From assembly GCF_036320965.1 (NCBI RefSeq), contig NC_092225.1, forward strand, positions 2,416,256-2,480,255: a stretch of DNA of 64,000 nt. The letters run 5' to 3'. Below are positions 1-16,109 of this stretch, in pieces (the first letter of the stretch is position 1; each line of letters starts with the position of its first letter). The notes beneath the pieces were generated by a model, which saw only the letters and a list, made by a program, of their open reading frames with translations, made no database searches and was not told where the DNA came from. This DNA comes from Panulirus ornatus (taxonomy: Eukaryota; Arthropoda; Malacostraca; Decapoda; Palinuridae). Made by a program: the position numbers and the translations under genes.

Positions 1-1190
1 GTAGGGGGGGGGGTCACGTGACCTGGCAGGGTGCGGGGACGTAAACAAACCATCGGGCCGGGAACCTGTCCTCGGCTCCTGCCGTAATTAGCCGCAGAGT
101 GAGACCGTCGACACCATCTAAAGCGCAAACTTAATGGATTTTAAATTACCTTGGGACATAATGATGGTTCCTGAAAGGGTTTAAGGTAATTTACAAATCA
201 ATGAATCACCAGCATATGTAATTAAGCCTTGGTTTAAAGCCAAACTTTTGGACGTGGTTGTCTAAACCTCTTGTTTGCGCAACAGATGATCACTCGGAAC
301 CAATCTTGGGCCAGATCACAACTTGGACCACAGCCATAGTACTGGCCATTGTCTTCCACGGGTCTGCCACTATCTCTGTGTACATTGTAGAGCTGTAACT
401 TACACGATAGAATCTATCTGATATGAACCAAAGGTTTTTCGGAGACATTTTCTTCGAACTCATCTGAGTTCAGCTCCTGTTGGTTTCAGTTTTGATCCCT
501 CGACTCGAAATGTGAGGAGATATACGTCCTGTGTCACTGGTCCTCGTAGAACTCTGACAGTGCTGCGTTGTTTTTCCCTGATGATTACCTTTGTTCATTA
601 GATTTGCTCAGCCAAAGTGGATCTGAGTAAAACCCAATTATTACTTTAGATTTTCTGGTCAGGTTGGAATATGAGAACAAATCATGCAATCATACGTTCC
701 GAACTCACTTTCTGATCAATTACTTTTTGAACTGAAGTTCCTGTTGGAGTAGCTCCCATGCTGGGAAAACTTCATTTTGTTTTCTCATGTCTGAGAAAAA
801 AGCATACAGGTTAGCAGGCGCTGGCAAATAAATGAGCCTTCCGGGACAGTTGTGTTGAAATCAAAGCTAATGATATTATTAATGTCCTTGAAAATTTTCT
901 CCGAATCACACATCAGTACGGGTAAAATTGCACACATCACAAACTTTGTATCTCAGATAACGTAGTTGTCTCAGCTGGGGTAAGCTTTGAGATTCCGTAA
1001 CTAACACAAGTTAACGTTTGAAGGTAGAGCCACATCATGCATCAGGAAGGTTGTGTACGTCTTACAAACTCTCTGAACTGTGTGTTGTTGTTGTTAGATC
1101 CGCCAGGGCTTTACCTGCCACGTGCCTCTCTCCTGCTGACTCCCTGCCTGTTGCTTTTCGTAACACCTGCCTGGCATGACACGCGCTTGG
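1..1190. other. No gene recognised
   Basis: I find no long open frame, RNA gene or recognisable transposon in this stretch. It begins with a G-run followed by the palindrome GTCACGTGAC and is otherwise of ordinary mixed composition. Diverged repeats or non-coding exons could be present, but nothing in the sequence supports a call. Confidence 0.5.
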
Positions 1191-1199
1191 GGTGTCGCT

Positions 1200-1552
1200 T
1201 CCTCCGTCGTCGTCGTTGTCGTCGGCGTCGTCGTCGTCGTCGTCGTTGTCGTAGTTGTCGCCGTCGTCGTCGTTGTCGCCGTCGTCGTCGTTGTCGCCGT
1301 CGTTGTCTTCGTCGTCGTCGTCGTCGTTGTCGTCGTCGTCGTCGTCTTTGTCGTCGTCTTTGTCGTCGTCGTCGTCCATTCGTCGTCGTTGTCTTCGTCG
1401 TCGTTGTCGTCGTCGTTGTCGTCCATTCGTCGTCGTTGTCTTCGTCGTCGTCGTCGTCTTTCTCGTCGTCGTCGTCCATTCGTCGTCGTTGTCTTCGTCG
1501 TCGTCGTCGTCGTTGTCGTCGTTGTCGTCGTCGTTGTCGTCCATTCGTCGCC
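1200..1552. repeat. Imperfect (CGT)n / (ACG)n trinucleotide tract
   Basis: About 350 bp of CGT triplets are broken by TTGTC, TTTGTC and GTCCATTCGTCG variants. Because the tract is nearly pure trinucleotide, several frames on both strands stay open (poly-Ser/Arg/Val on plus, poly-Asp/Thr/Arg on minus). These frames are by-products of the repeat. The recurring CCATTCGTCGTCGTTGTC segment shows an internal higher-order repeat, with copies near 1377, 1423, 1477 and 1541. Confidence 0.9.
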
Positions 1553-2258
1553 GGAAGGAGACGCACCTCAACCTGGGGCATAATCTGGTTCATGACTTGA
1601 AAAGTTTAATTCATACAGTTATGAAGTTTTACACAACTGTGTCCTGCTATTTGTAGGACTGAATGCAATAAGATCCATAACTCTGTTTTCGAACCTACTA
1701 TAGCTGCTTTCTCATAAGAAGTTTTAACCTGGAAACTTCACCCGCCTCACAACGTACTGGAAAACAATATGTTCTCCGACTATTATTTCATGGCATGAGA
1801 TCCATAATTCCATTACGAAGGTGCCTGAGTTACACCTCTAGTAAAAAGGTTTGACCTGGAACTTAACTTTGCTCTTAGCTTACGATGTTTTGAAAACAAT
1901 ATTGGCACCAGGTCTTATGTCAGTACCGGGAAGTATCCTGCACTGCAGGCGACACAGATGTTCCAGGATAAACCATCATTCCTTTGCTCACTGTTGCTTC
2001 CAGTAACTGTTTTGCTGTATATTCTTCCATCAGGATGAGTGTTCGTTTCTTACATCCCAAGGTTGGAAGGCCATCCGAGTCACGCCTCTCTACGTACATA
2101 CGGGTTGATATCCAGTTTCCCATCCTTATGTAAGATAGTGTTGCATTTTGTTCACGCTTGGTGAGGGCCCTTATCTCACTCGTCCCTAAGTTTAGCTTGA
2201 GATTACTCGTTAAATTAACTTTAGACCAAGTTCCAAGATGGAGACGAATCAAGCATTG
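1553..2258. other. No gene recognised
   Basis: This is mixed-composition sequence between the CGT tract and a CA repeat. Nothing beyond short random frames is visible. Confidence 0.4.
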
Positions 2259-2259
2259 C

Positions 2260-2308
<49 letters not shown>
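2259..2308. repeat. (CA)n microsatellite
   Basis: A perfect 50-bp CA dinucleotide tract immediately precedes the head of a tRNA-derived SINE. It could be the target site or part of the insertion junction. Confidence 0.95.
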
Positions 2309-2311
<3 letters not shown>

Positions 2312-2451
2312 GGGCCTTCGTGATACAGTCGTTAGCGTCAATGACCATGAGCCACACGGGCCAGCCCGGGGATGGACCCCTATGAGTTCGAACCCTTGGC
2401 GTGGCAGTCTTCCCGAAGCTAGTCGATAAATGGGTAACATGGCTTAGGCTG

Positions 2452-2487
<36 letters not shown>

Positions 2488-2547
2488 TTGCGAATACATA
2501 TTTAAGACTAAGGAAAAGAAACATAAACATAAACATAAACATAAACA
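2309..2547 (+). mobile_element. tRNA-derived SINE, copy 1
   Basis: The head carries an A-box-like segment at about 2323-2337 (TACAGTCGTTAGCG) and a B box at 2384-2395 (GAGTTCGAACCC), the internal promoter layout of RNA polymerase III genes. The body holds a conserved stretch, CTAGTCGATAAATGGGTAAC, then CTTAGGCTGG, an internal (GT)n at 2456-2483, an AAGGAAAAGAAACATA segment and a terminal (AAACAT)n. Copies at 33215-33490 (plus) and 39902-40048 (minus) share head and body. The tRNA cloverleaf is not preserved, so this is a retroposed SINE and not a tRNA gene. The parent tRNA is not identified. Confidence 0.75.
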
Positions 2548-2925
2548 CGAGTGTAAAACACTCTGTCCGTAACACACAAATAGTAATCGCAAATAGTTAT
2601 CACACACAAAAGATGATTGATGTATATGGTCAAAATATGGAAATACGTAGGTCGATTTGAAGTTACGGAGCCACGACGTACTTAACATGACGAGAAGAAA
2701 CAAAACAAGATGTTCAGTAGGTTCTTCATTAGAAGAGACAACAAGGCAAGAGACAGAGAGAATCAAAGAAACGGGTTCTTTCGTAATCTTTGCCTCATCT
2801 AATGAGGCAAAAGAGGACAGAACAGCCCCGCAAATACCGCAAAGAGGTCAGGAAGGTTAAGTGATGGAAATGTCAGACATAAAGTAGCTATGTACAAATG
2901 CAGATGCAGCAGAAGTAAATGGTAA
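2548..2925. other. Purine-rich sequence, no gene recognised
   Basis: This A/G-rich stretch may be the 5' part of the CR1-like LINE that follows. A perfect inverted repeat, TGCCTCAT/ATGAGGCA with a 3-nt loop, lies at 2791-2809. Confidence 0.4.
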
Positions 2926-5640
2926 TGGGCTTGAATTCAAGGATGGAAATTAGGGAAAATTCACCTCATATTGTTGGAGTTGTGAAGGCAAACATCTTTT
3001 AAAGAGATAAGATCTCTCCTGTTCTCTCCGGTAAGGACAACAAGAAGGGAAAGAGATGAAGGAGAGGGATTGACTCTCTTCATAACGAACACCCTTGAGC
3101 GTCACGAAATACTGGAGGATGGCCAGTTCAAACTACATACAAGGAAGAGCAGCTACAGGAAAGGAGTGCTAAATGGTGATGCTGATGTATAATCCTACAA
3201 GTTTAAATGAACCGAGGAAGAATATGCAGTGTTAACAGTGAAGGAACAATCAGAATGGTATATGTTGCAGTAAAACTCCCACTTCTTAAGAATGTTAAAG
3301 GACTAATGATGGGATAATGTGATTATAAAGAGATGGACTGTGGTACTTTGGGTTCTCATGGAGACAGGGATTCCTGGAGACATAAGAGTACAAAAGAAAC
3401 CTCCCTATACCAGGAAGTCACTGAGCAGACTAGGATGAGAAGGACTGATACACCATCATTACTAGACCATGTATCTATACATACTAGAATGGATATCAAG
3501 GTTATCATGTACGATAAACAACTGGAAAAAAGTGATATTATAATGCCTGGCTTTAATTAAGAGGCAGATGTGGTCGTGAAAAGGGCAGCGATGAAACCGG
3601 GCTGAAAGAGGAGATATTTTCGTGAAAATCACAGAAATCAAGAATTTCAGTGACAGGAAAAGTTGGGAACTGGTATTCAGTAGCCAGTAACCAGAGCATT
3701 GTCGTGGAAGGGTCCGCGAAATTTATGAGGAAGGAGTAAGGACATTGGTACTTATTGCCTCAAATACCGAAGAAAAGGTAAAAAAAGAGAGGAGGTATGG
3801 TTTGATAAACGATGTCAAAGCGAAGGAGCTTAGCGATGTGCTGTGGAAAAAAATCAGACGATACTTCAAGTAGCCATCATTTGAAAGGTATAAGAAAGCA
3901 AAAAAATGAGGATACCTGGATGAGAAAGAAGGAAACAGAAATTTTAAAGAAGAAAAGTATCGTGGACAAGACTGGGACAATCCGAAACGTTTGCATAAAC
4001 TCATGGGAATAGATTTTTCAGTTAAAGAGCAGCAATCAAAGCTAAGGGACTCTTAAGGAAGAATTGTAGAGATTGATATGAAGAGCTGGCTGCTTGTGTG
4101 CCCCCCCACCGATAGCTAGACCACACAGTACTAGGTAAGCTGCTGCGTCTCAAGATTACTGTGTAATTGCTGACATCTCGACGGTGGGCCATTATAATAA
4201 CTGTCTCTTTCTCTACACCTCGAAGGTTTGGAACTCTCTACCCTCTCATGTCTTTCCCAGTAACTATGACCCGGCACTCTTTAAAAAGAAGGCTTTTCAC
4301 TTCGTCCAAAATTTGTAAACAATACTCTTTGTCTCATCTTTTCCCCTTTCATTAACCTTTCCTTATTTCAATTAAGGCCTGGCCTTAATGTGAACTTTAG
4401 TCCGTGAGTGGAACTCCCCTGGGTAAAAAGTGATAAAAATAGCGAGAAAATGAATGGCAGGCTCAAAAGTATTTATACAGTGGGAGATACTGCAGCTCCT
4501 ACATCAGTGAAATGGAACGGGGAAGAGGATTTAGAAAGTATTGTTATAGCTAGGAAAGACATAAACAGAATACTTAATGGCTTTGAACCATACACGATCA
4601 TGATACTGATGAAATTCCCCTGCATTTACTGAAGATGTTTGCAAATTCACGGGACATTCCATCTGAAATGTAAGGTACTGGAAAAGATATTCAGAAAGGA
4701 TGTAGGTGACTATTTACAAAGGAGAAGGTACCTAAGTGAGAGACGGAATGGTTTTAGGGAAAGGAGACAATGTGTCACGAACCTCTTAGATTTCTGTACG
4801 AGTGAATATCGGTTTAGACCAAAGAGAAGGCTGGCTGGATGATCTTCATCTGGACTGTCAGAAAGTACTCGACGCTGAACCACACAGGAGGATGGTAAAG
4901 AATCTAGATCTTCAGGCAGGGATAAGAGGAAAACTATTGTGATGGGTATTCAGGCATGAGTAATAGGGAATGTGCTATGACTGTAATGAGATTATTTTAT
5001 GGAATGGAACAAAGGACCTACGTCAGAGGAGCATTTCCGAAATGGATTGAAATCACCAGAAGCATACTGCAGGGTTCAGTCTTGGAACCATTTCTCTTAC
5101 TGATCTCTGTCAATGATCTGACGAAAGGATTAGACTTCTACCTGAATATGCTTTTGGATTTTGTCAAGGTCATGAGGAAAATGAAAGCAGGTGGATCACT
5201 TTACAAGAAAACCAAGATAAACACCAAGTTCAACTCAAGTATTTTCAAAGTACTGAGGATGGGATACAGTGAGATAAGTCGTCGGTATGAATATTATCTA
5301 CCAGCGAATAAGCCACAGGAATCTTGTGAGTAAAAGAGATTTCGGAGTAGAGATCACCCCCAACCTAATGCCAGAGTCCCACGCAGAACAGTAAAGGAGA
5401 TGAAATGTGTGCTGGCAAGTATTAGGACAGTATTCAAGTATATGGATAAGGAAATATTCAACACCCTGTTCATATCCCAAGTTAAGTCTAAACTAGAATA
5501 TGATTATCAACTTTGGTCATCAAGAAAGTCCAAAAAACTAATAGAGAATGTATGCAGAAGGGCAATAAATATAGTTCCAGAAATGAGAGAGCTAAATTAG
5601 GGGGAATGGTTTGAGATTCACGTCTGTCCTTCACGGAAGA
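2926..5640 (+). pseudogene. Degenerate CR1-like LINE (endonuclease + RT)
   Basis: This is a decayed non-LTR retrotransposon whose peptide pieces follow the order of a CR1-type ORF2. The N-terminal endonuclease starts near 2930 with SPHIVGV. The end of the endonuclease domain is at about 3330-3560 (QEVTEQTRMRRTDTPSLLDH, then a KSD pattern). A basic linker follows at about 3730-4010. RT pieces include NGFRERRQCVTNLLDF near 4750-4793, a motif-A relic DLHLDCQKVLDAEPHRR near 4840-4890 (usual form DFQKAFDxVPH), and LQGSVLEPFLLLISVNDL near 5065-5120 (usual form PQGSVLGPLLFLIYINDL). The thumb/C-terminal region is at 5400-5600 (YMDKEIFNTLF, SKLEYDYQLW, CRRAINIVPEMREL). Stops and frameshifts are dense, so it is inactive. 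Another LINE's 3' end interrupts it at 4085-4395. The CR1 assignment is inferred from these motifs; a sister clade is possible. Confidence 0.75.
4085..4395 (+). mobile_element. 3' end of a Jockey/I-like LINE inserted in the CR1-like LINE
   Basis: Read in one frame, about 4143-4315 encodes roughly 59 residues without a stop up to a natural TAA. It contains VGHYNNCLFLYTSKVWNSLP followed by SHVFPSNYDPALFKKKAF. The W-N-S-L-P...V-F-P...Y-[ND]-x-x-x-F-K pattern is typical of the last residues of Jockey/I-type LINE polyproteins. A short 3' UTR follows and ends with a perfect inverted repeat, ATTAAGGCC/GGCCTTAAT, near 4371-4389. The frame is cleaner than the surrounding CR1-like relic, so it probably inserted later. 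It may belong to the same family as the LINE at 49806-50920, but the two segments do not overlap enough to say. Confidence 0.65.
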
Positions 5641-5644
5641 GAGA

Positions 5645-6740
5645 CATCCTAACTGATAGGCGTGCAAAAGAGAGACGTTTGGACGTGAATGACTGAGTAG
5701 GCAGCGAGTGGGATGTCTAATCATTAGCTGGTAAGGGCGAAGATTTGTTGAGATTTTCGGATAAAAAAGGAACTAATGGGGGTGAGAAGAGGGTAGTGAA
5801 AGTAAATGATCTTGGAAAAGAGACGTGTGTGAAGCAATACCAGGGGATATTGAACATAGAATGGCAAAGGGTGGGAGTAAACCAAGCTAATGGAGCGGGT
5901 GAGGAATGGGAAATATCTAGGGAAGCAGCGCTGGCTTGTGCGAGGGAACATGTGTGGCATGCGGGAGGTGGGAGGTGGGCAGGTGATAAAGGGTGGTGAG
6001 TGATGGAATGATGAAGTAAAGGTAGTGGTGGGAGAGAAAATAGAAGGTGAGCAGTACTGACAGGGATGGAGTGCGAGTGATTAAATGTACAAGAGAAAGT
6101 AGATGGAGGTCAAGAGCGAGGCGCAGGGGCTGAAAAAGAGGGCAAATGAAAGTTGGAGTGAGTGAGTACCAGCAAACTTCAGGGAGAATAAGGAAATGTT
6201 TTGAAAGAAGGTTGATAGTGTGAGAAAAACAAGAAAACAAATGGGAACTCGATGAAGGTAGCAAATGGGGAAGTGGTAACAGACAGTGAGAAGTGAAACA
6301 GATGGAGTAAGTACTTTAAAGGACTGTTGAACGTGTTTGATGTTAGAATGGCAGATGTAGGATGTTTTGGTCGGAGTGGTATGCGAAGTGAGAGTCATGG
6401 AGGGTGGTTTAGTGATGAGGAGATAGTGAAAACCTAACAGGATGAATTACGGCAAAGGTGGCTAGAGTGGATGATATTTCAGTTGAATTTATTGAGAAAA
6501 GTGTGACTGTTTTTGATTGGTTAGTTAGGATTTTTAATGTATATATAGGTCATGGAGAGATGCCTGAAGATTGGCAGAATGCATGTATAATTCCACTGTA
6601 TGAATGTGTGAGGGAGAAAGATGAGCGTTCGAGATACAGAGGTATAAGTAGGTTGAGTGTTCGTGTTAAGTTGTATGGAAGAGTGGTGATTGAGAGGACG
6701 GAAGCATCAGACTGAGGAGGGACAGTAACACCAACCACTA
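5645..6740 (+). pseudogene. Old, degraded RTE-W copy
   Basis: Recognisable RTE-W segments appear in order: LTDRRAKERRLDVN (endonuclease end, 5650-5690), GEKRVVKVNDLGKETCVKQYQ (5780-5850), EEWEISREAALACARE (5905-5950), the KRANESW region near 6140, the RT N terminus near 6440-6640 (VEFIEKSV, DWLVRIFNVYIGHGEMPEDW) and GKLYGRVVIERTEAS at 6668-6712. It breaks off at a CA repeat at 6744. Many stops and frameshifts mark it as one of the oldest copies here. Its left edge abuts the end of the CR1-like LINE. Confidence 0.8.
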
Positions 6741-6743
6741 ATC

Positions 6744-6768
6744 CACACACACACACACACACACACAC
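6744..6768. repeat. (CA)n microsatellite
   Basis: A 25-bp CA tract sits at the truncated 3' edge of the old RTE-W copy. Confidence 0.9.
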
Positions 6769-6974
6769 TGAAGGTATGGAAAAAATATGAAATAAAGAAA
6801 CGGAGGCACAACTGAGGGCAGATACTTGATACATAACAAAATGATATTGATATCGTTCCTGAATAGTCATGAAAGGACGATGTAACTCGTTTGGCATAAG
6901 CTACGCCATGACCCTGATAGCCAATTTAGCTGACGGACTTTGAACATGGAAAGAATAAATGATTCTGTTGGATC

Positions 6975-7115
6975 GAGTTCATCCAGCCCACACACAGGAA
7001 ATTTGAAGTTTTTATGAATTTCGTTCATCCAGCTCACACTGGGGAAATAAGTTCACTAGCAAAGGTTAAATTAACGCATCGTGTTTATTCAGTTCACGTT
7101 CAGGATACATGAGGT
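6975..7115. repeat. Degenerate tandem repeat, about 48-58 bp, cluster 1
   Basis: Three diverged units begin with GTTCATCCAGC-like text at about 6975, 7023 and 7081. Each is followed by CACACxxGGAAAT and an AAGTT segment. The same unit forms cluster 2 at 7731-7915. Confidence 0.6.
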
Positions 7116-7129
7116 TCAGTGGCAAATCT

Positions 7130-7575
7130 TGGGGAATCTTCCTCACTCTGTTGGTGCGTCCCCATCGTGGATACTGTGTCAGTTTTGGACACCCTTCATG
7201 TAAAAAATGATACCTGGACTGAGAAACAAATTCTAAGAAAGACAACTAAACGACATGAAACTATTTAACTTTGGAAAGAGAAGGTTCAGAGAAAATCTAA
7301 CCCAGGTATTTAGAATTATCAAAGCTCATGGCAATCTCGACCTAACAAAGATTCTCAAGTTTTGATTCGTCTGATTTCTCGCGTAGTAAGGGATAAAATC
7401 TCGTGGGCCAACAGTTGATCTTGCATTAGGCGAAGTACTATCTCTTCAATAGCATTGTTAATGCATGAAATGATAAACCAGCTAGAGTGACGGACAGCAG
7501 TACTGTACCTTTAAGAATAGATTTGACAAATATTTCGCTTCAAGTACATTATTTACGCCTCTTTAGTCAAATGAA
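7130..7575 (+). pseudogene. CR1-like LINE C-terminal fragment
   Basis: Frame-broken translation gives TLLVRPHRGYCVSFGHP near 7147-7197 (compare the usual LVRPHLEYCVQxW), then ENLTQVFRIIKAHGNLDLTKIL near 7293-7360 (compare GDLIQVFKIxKGxDNLDxxKF) and RIDLTNIS near 7510-7535 (compare FKNRLDKYF). This is the conserved tail of CR1-like RT proteins. It contains stops and is inactive. Confidence 0.65.
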
Positions 7576-7730
7576 CAGTTTGCAATTTTTTTTTTCATGT
7601 GTATAATTCCCCACTCTTATCACACTAATTTGTGATTATATGATACCTTCCACTATCACAAACATCGCCGAAAGGACCCACTGGTCTGTTTCTGTTTGAA
7701 ATCCTTTGTGTTTCTTTGTGTTTGTTAATG

Positions 7731-7915
7731 GAGTTCATCATCCAGCTCGCGCACAGGAAGTATAAGTTTGGATTGAGGAAGTTCACCCATCTCACGCACA
7801 TGACGTATGAAGTTTTCATGATTCGAGTTAATCATCCAGTTCATGCACGGGAAATATTATGTTCTGATAGATAGTTACTCATCCAGCTCACGCACAGGAA
7901 AATTAATGTTGAATT
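7731..7915. repeat. Degenerate tandem repeat, about 47 bp, cluster 2
   Basis: Four diverged units start at 7731, 7777, 7825 and 7872 (spacings 46, 48 and 47 bp). Each has a core like CATCCAGCTCACGCACAGGA. The unit matches cluster 1 at 6975-7115, and a CR1-like fragment lies between the clusters. Confidence 0.7.
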
Positions 7916-8295
7916 ATACTTTTCGATATAAGACAGGATATAAGATATTTTTCTTATTCCATTTTCCTTGCAGTCAATCAGTGTCCACTGGGAATACGGA
8001 GAAAATGAATTATAGATCATCAGTGTTCTGTCATAACAAAGATACAATTTTCTAGATAATCCTCTGCGTCAAGTTCTATTTCGTTACCTTCTGTTGAATG
8101 AGTAACCCCACGCTACACCACATTATGTAAATGGTTCTGGTAAAACAGAGGACTTTGTTTACAGCTTGTGCAAGCTATTATGCGTCGCCTGTGAAGGTTG
8201 TGAGTCGTTGGACTGCCAACCTGTGTAACACACAACTCATGACGGTCAACAGGAGGTTATGCTATTCTTTTTCATGTTTCCTGAGACGACACGGG

Positions 8296-8298
<3 letters not shown>
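7916..8298. other. No gene recognised
   Basis: This is mixed sequence between a degenerate repeat and a CT microsatellite. I see no supported feature. Confidence 0.4.

Positions 8299-8378
<80 letters not shown>
8299..8378. repeat. (CT)n then (TA)n compound microsatellite
   Basis: A CT tract at 8299-8341 is followed by a TA tract at about 8348-8378, which abuts the 5' end of a SIDE-W element. Confidence 0.9.

Positions 8379-9775
<1,397 letters not shown>

Positions 9776-9822
<47 letters not shown>
9776..9822. repeat. (TA)n between RTE-W-B and inverted SIDE-W
   Basis: A short TA tract is shared by the 3' tails of two elements of opposite orientation (tail-to-tail). Confidence 0.9.
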
Positions 9823-12994
<3,172 letters not shown>

Positions 12995-13085
<91 letters not shown>

Positions 13086-13092
13086 ATATGTA
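12995..13092. repeat. (TA)n
   Basis: This TA tract joins the 3' tail of one RTE-W directly to the 5' truncation point of the next in the same orientation (head-to-tail). Confidence 0.9.
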
Positions 13093-16000
13093 TATGAGAA
13101 AAAAGGAGAGATAGGTAGTATGTTTGAGGAAAGGAAACTGGATGTTTTGGCTCTGAGTGAAACGAAGCTCAAGAGTAAAGGGGAAGAGTGGTTTGGAAAT
13201 GTCTTGTGAGTAAAGTCAGGAGTTAGTGAGAGGACAAGAGCAAGGGAAGGAGTAGCACTACTCCTGAACAGGAGTTGTGGGAGTATGTGATAGAGCGTAA
13301 GAAAGTAAATTCTAGATTGATATGGGTAAAACTGAAAGTTGATGGAGAGAGATGGGTGATTATTGGTGCATATGCACCTGGGCATAAGAAACGAGATCAT
13401 GAGAGGCAAGTGTTTTGGGACCAGCTGAATGAGTGTGTTAGTGGTTTTGATGCACAAGACCGGATTATAGTGATGGGTGATTTGAATGCAAAGGTGAGTA
13501 ATGTGGCAGTTGAGGGAATAATTGGTATGCATGGGGTGTTCAGTACTGTAAATGGAAATGGTGAAGAGCTTGTAGAATTATGTGCTGAAAAAGTACTGGC
13601 GATTGGGAATACCTGGTTTAAAAAGCGAGATATACATAAGTATACGTATATAAGTAGGAGAGATGGCCAGAGAGCGTTATTGGATTACGTGTTAATTGAT
13701 AGGCGCGCGAAAGAGAGACGTTTGGATGTTAATGTGCTGAGAGGTGCAACTGGAGGGATGTCTGATCATTATCTTGTGGAGGCCAAGGTGAAGACCTGGA
13801 GGGGTTTTCAGAAAATAAGAGAGAATGTTGGGGTGAAGAGGGTGGTGAGAGTAAGTGAGCTTGGGAAGGAGACTTGTGTGAGGAAGTACCAGGAGAGACT
13901 GAGTGCAGAATGGAAAAAGGTGAGAACAAAGAGGGTAAGGGGAGTGGGGGAGGAATGGGATGTATTTAGGGAAGCAGTGATGGTTTGCGCAAATGATGCT
14001 TGTGGCATGAGAAGCGTGGGAGGTGGGTTGATTAGAAAGGGTAGTGAGTGGTGGGATGAAGAAGTAAGATTATTAGTGAAAGAGAAGAGAGAGGCATTTG
14101 GACATTTTTCCCAGGGAAAAAATGGAAATGAATGGGAGATGTATAAAAGAAAGAGACAGGAGGTCAAGAGGTGAAAAAGAGGGCAAATGAGAGTTGGGGT
14201 GAGAGCGTATCATTAAATTTTAGGTAGAATAAAAAGAAGTTTTGGAAGGAGGTAAATAAAGTGCATAATAGAAGGGAGCAAATGGGAACTTCAGTGAAGG
14301 GGGCTAATGGGGAGGTGATAATAAGTAGTGGTGATGTGAGAAGGAGATGGAGTGAGTATTTTGAAGGTTTGTTGAATGTGTTTGATGATAGAGTGGCAGA
14401 TATAGGGTGTTTTGGTCGAGGTGGTGTGCAAAGTGAGAAGGTTAGGGAAAATGATATGGTAAATAGAGAAGAGGTATTAAAAGCTTTACGGAAGATGAAA
14501 GCCGGCAAGGCAGCAGGTATGGATGGTTTTGCAGTGGAATTTATTAAAAAAGGGGGTGACTGTATTATTGACTGGTTGGTAAGGTTATTTAATGTATGTA
14601 TGATTCATGGTGAGGTGCCTGAGGATTGGCGGAATGCTTGCATAGTGCCATTGTGCAAAGGCAAAGGGGATAAAAGTGAGTACTCAAATTACAGAGGTAT
14701 AAGTTTGTTGAGTATTCCTGGGAAATTATATGGGAGAGTATTGATTGAGAGGTTGAAGGCATGTACAGAGCATCAGATTGGAGAAGAGCAGTGTGGTTTT
14801 AGAAGTGGTATAGGATGTGTGGATCAGGTGTTTACTTTGAAGAATGTATGTGAGAAATTTGTATGTAGCATTTATGGATCTGGAGAAGGCATATGATAGA
14901 GTTGATAGAGATGCTCTGTGGAAGGTATTAAGAATATATGCTGTGGGAGGCAAGTGATTGGTTCTCAGTGACTGTAGGTTTGCGGCAGGGGTGTGTGATG
15001 TCTCTATGGTTGTTTAATTTGTTTATGGATGAGGTTGTTAGGGAGGTGAATGCAAGAGTTTTGGAAAGATGGGGGGGGGGGAGTATGCAGTCTGTTGTGG
15101 ATGAGAGAGCTTGGGAAGTGAATCAGTTGTTGTCCGCTGATGATACAGCGCTGGTGGCTGATTCATGTGAGAAACTGCAGAAGCTGATGACTGAGTTTGG
15201 TAAAGTATGTGAAAGAAGAAAGTTAAGAGTAAATACGAATAAGAGCAAGTTATTAGGTACAGTAGGGTTGAGGGTCAAGTCAATCGGGAGGTAAGTTTGA
15301 ATGGAGAAAAACTGGAGGAAGTGAAGTGTTTTAGATATCTGGGAGTGGATCTGGCAGCGGATGGAACCATGGAAGCGGAAGTAAGTCATAGGGTGGGGGA
15401 GGGGGCGAAAGTTCTGGGAGCCTTGAAGAATGGTTGGAAGTCGAGAATATTATCTCGGAAACCAAGAGTGGGTATGTTTGAAGGAATAGTGGTTCCAACA
15501 ATGATGTATGGTTGCGAGGCGTGGGCTATGGATAGAGTTGTGCGCAGGAGGGTGGATGTATCTGAAATGAAATGTTTGAGGACAATATGAGGTGTGAGGT
15601 GGTTTGATCGAGTAAGTGATGTAAGGGTAAGAGAGATGTGTGGAAATAAAGAGAGTGTGGTTGAGAGAGCAGAAAATGAAGTTTTGAAGTGGTTTGGTCA
15701 CATGGAGAGAATGAATGAGGAAAGATTGACCAAGAGGATATATATGTCAGAGGTGGAGGGAACTAGGAGAAGTGGGAAACCAAATTGGAGGTGGAAAGAT
15801 GGAGTGAAAAAGATTTTGAGTGATCGGGGCCTGAACATGCAAGAGGGTGAAAGGCGCGCAAGAAATAGAGTAAATTGGAACGATGTGTTATACCGGGGTC
15901 GACGTGCTGCCAATGGATTGAACGAGGGCATGTGAAGCCTCTGGGGTAAACCATGGAAAGTTGTGTGGGGCCTGGATGCGGAAAGGGAGCTGTGGTTTCG

Positions 16001-16105
16001 GTACATTATTACATGACAGCTATAGACTGAGTGAGAACGAATGGGACCTTTGTTGTCTTTTCCTAGCGCTACCTCGCACACATGAGGGGAGAGGGGGTTG
16101 TTATT

Positions 16106-16109
<4 letters not shown>
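13093..16109 (+). pseudogene. RTE-W-A, nearly full ORF, frameshifted, alternative 3' end
   Basis: The copy starts near codon 33 of the ORF (EKKGEIGSMFEERKLDVLALSET). The endonuclease is broken by a stop at 13207-13209 and a frameshift. The longest open piece, 13275-14174, covers the rest of the endonuclease ([16 protein letters not shown]). Small deletions at about 14170 (13 nt), 14857 (about 19 nt) and 14953 (about 75 nt, removing sequence just before motif B) break the RT. The FADD region reads SADD (F to S). It ends ...RRAANGLNEGM with TGA at 15933, a subfamily A terminus. The 3' UTR stops at about 16108, only about 45 nt after the first of the two tail modules found in other A copies, and (TA)n begins there. 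Confidence 0.88.

Noticed and set aside
1062..1593. Asp-rich or Arg-rich protein gene on the minus strand
   Set aside because: Three overlapping frames on that strand are open over the same CGT tract, which points to a simple repeat and not to selection on one frame.
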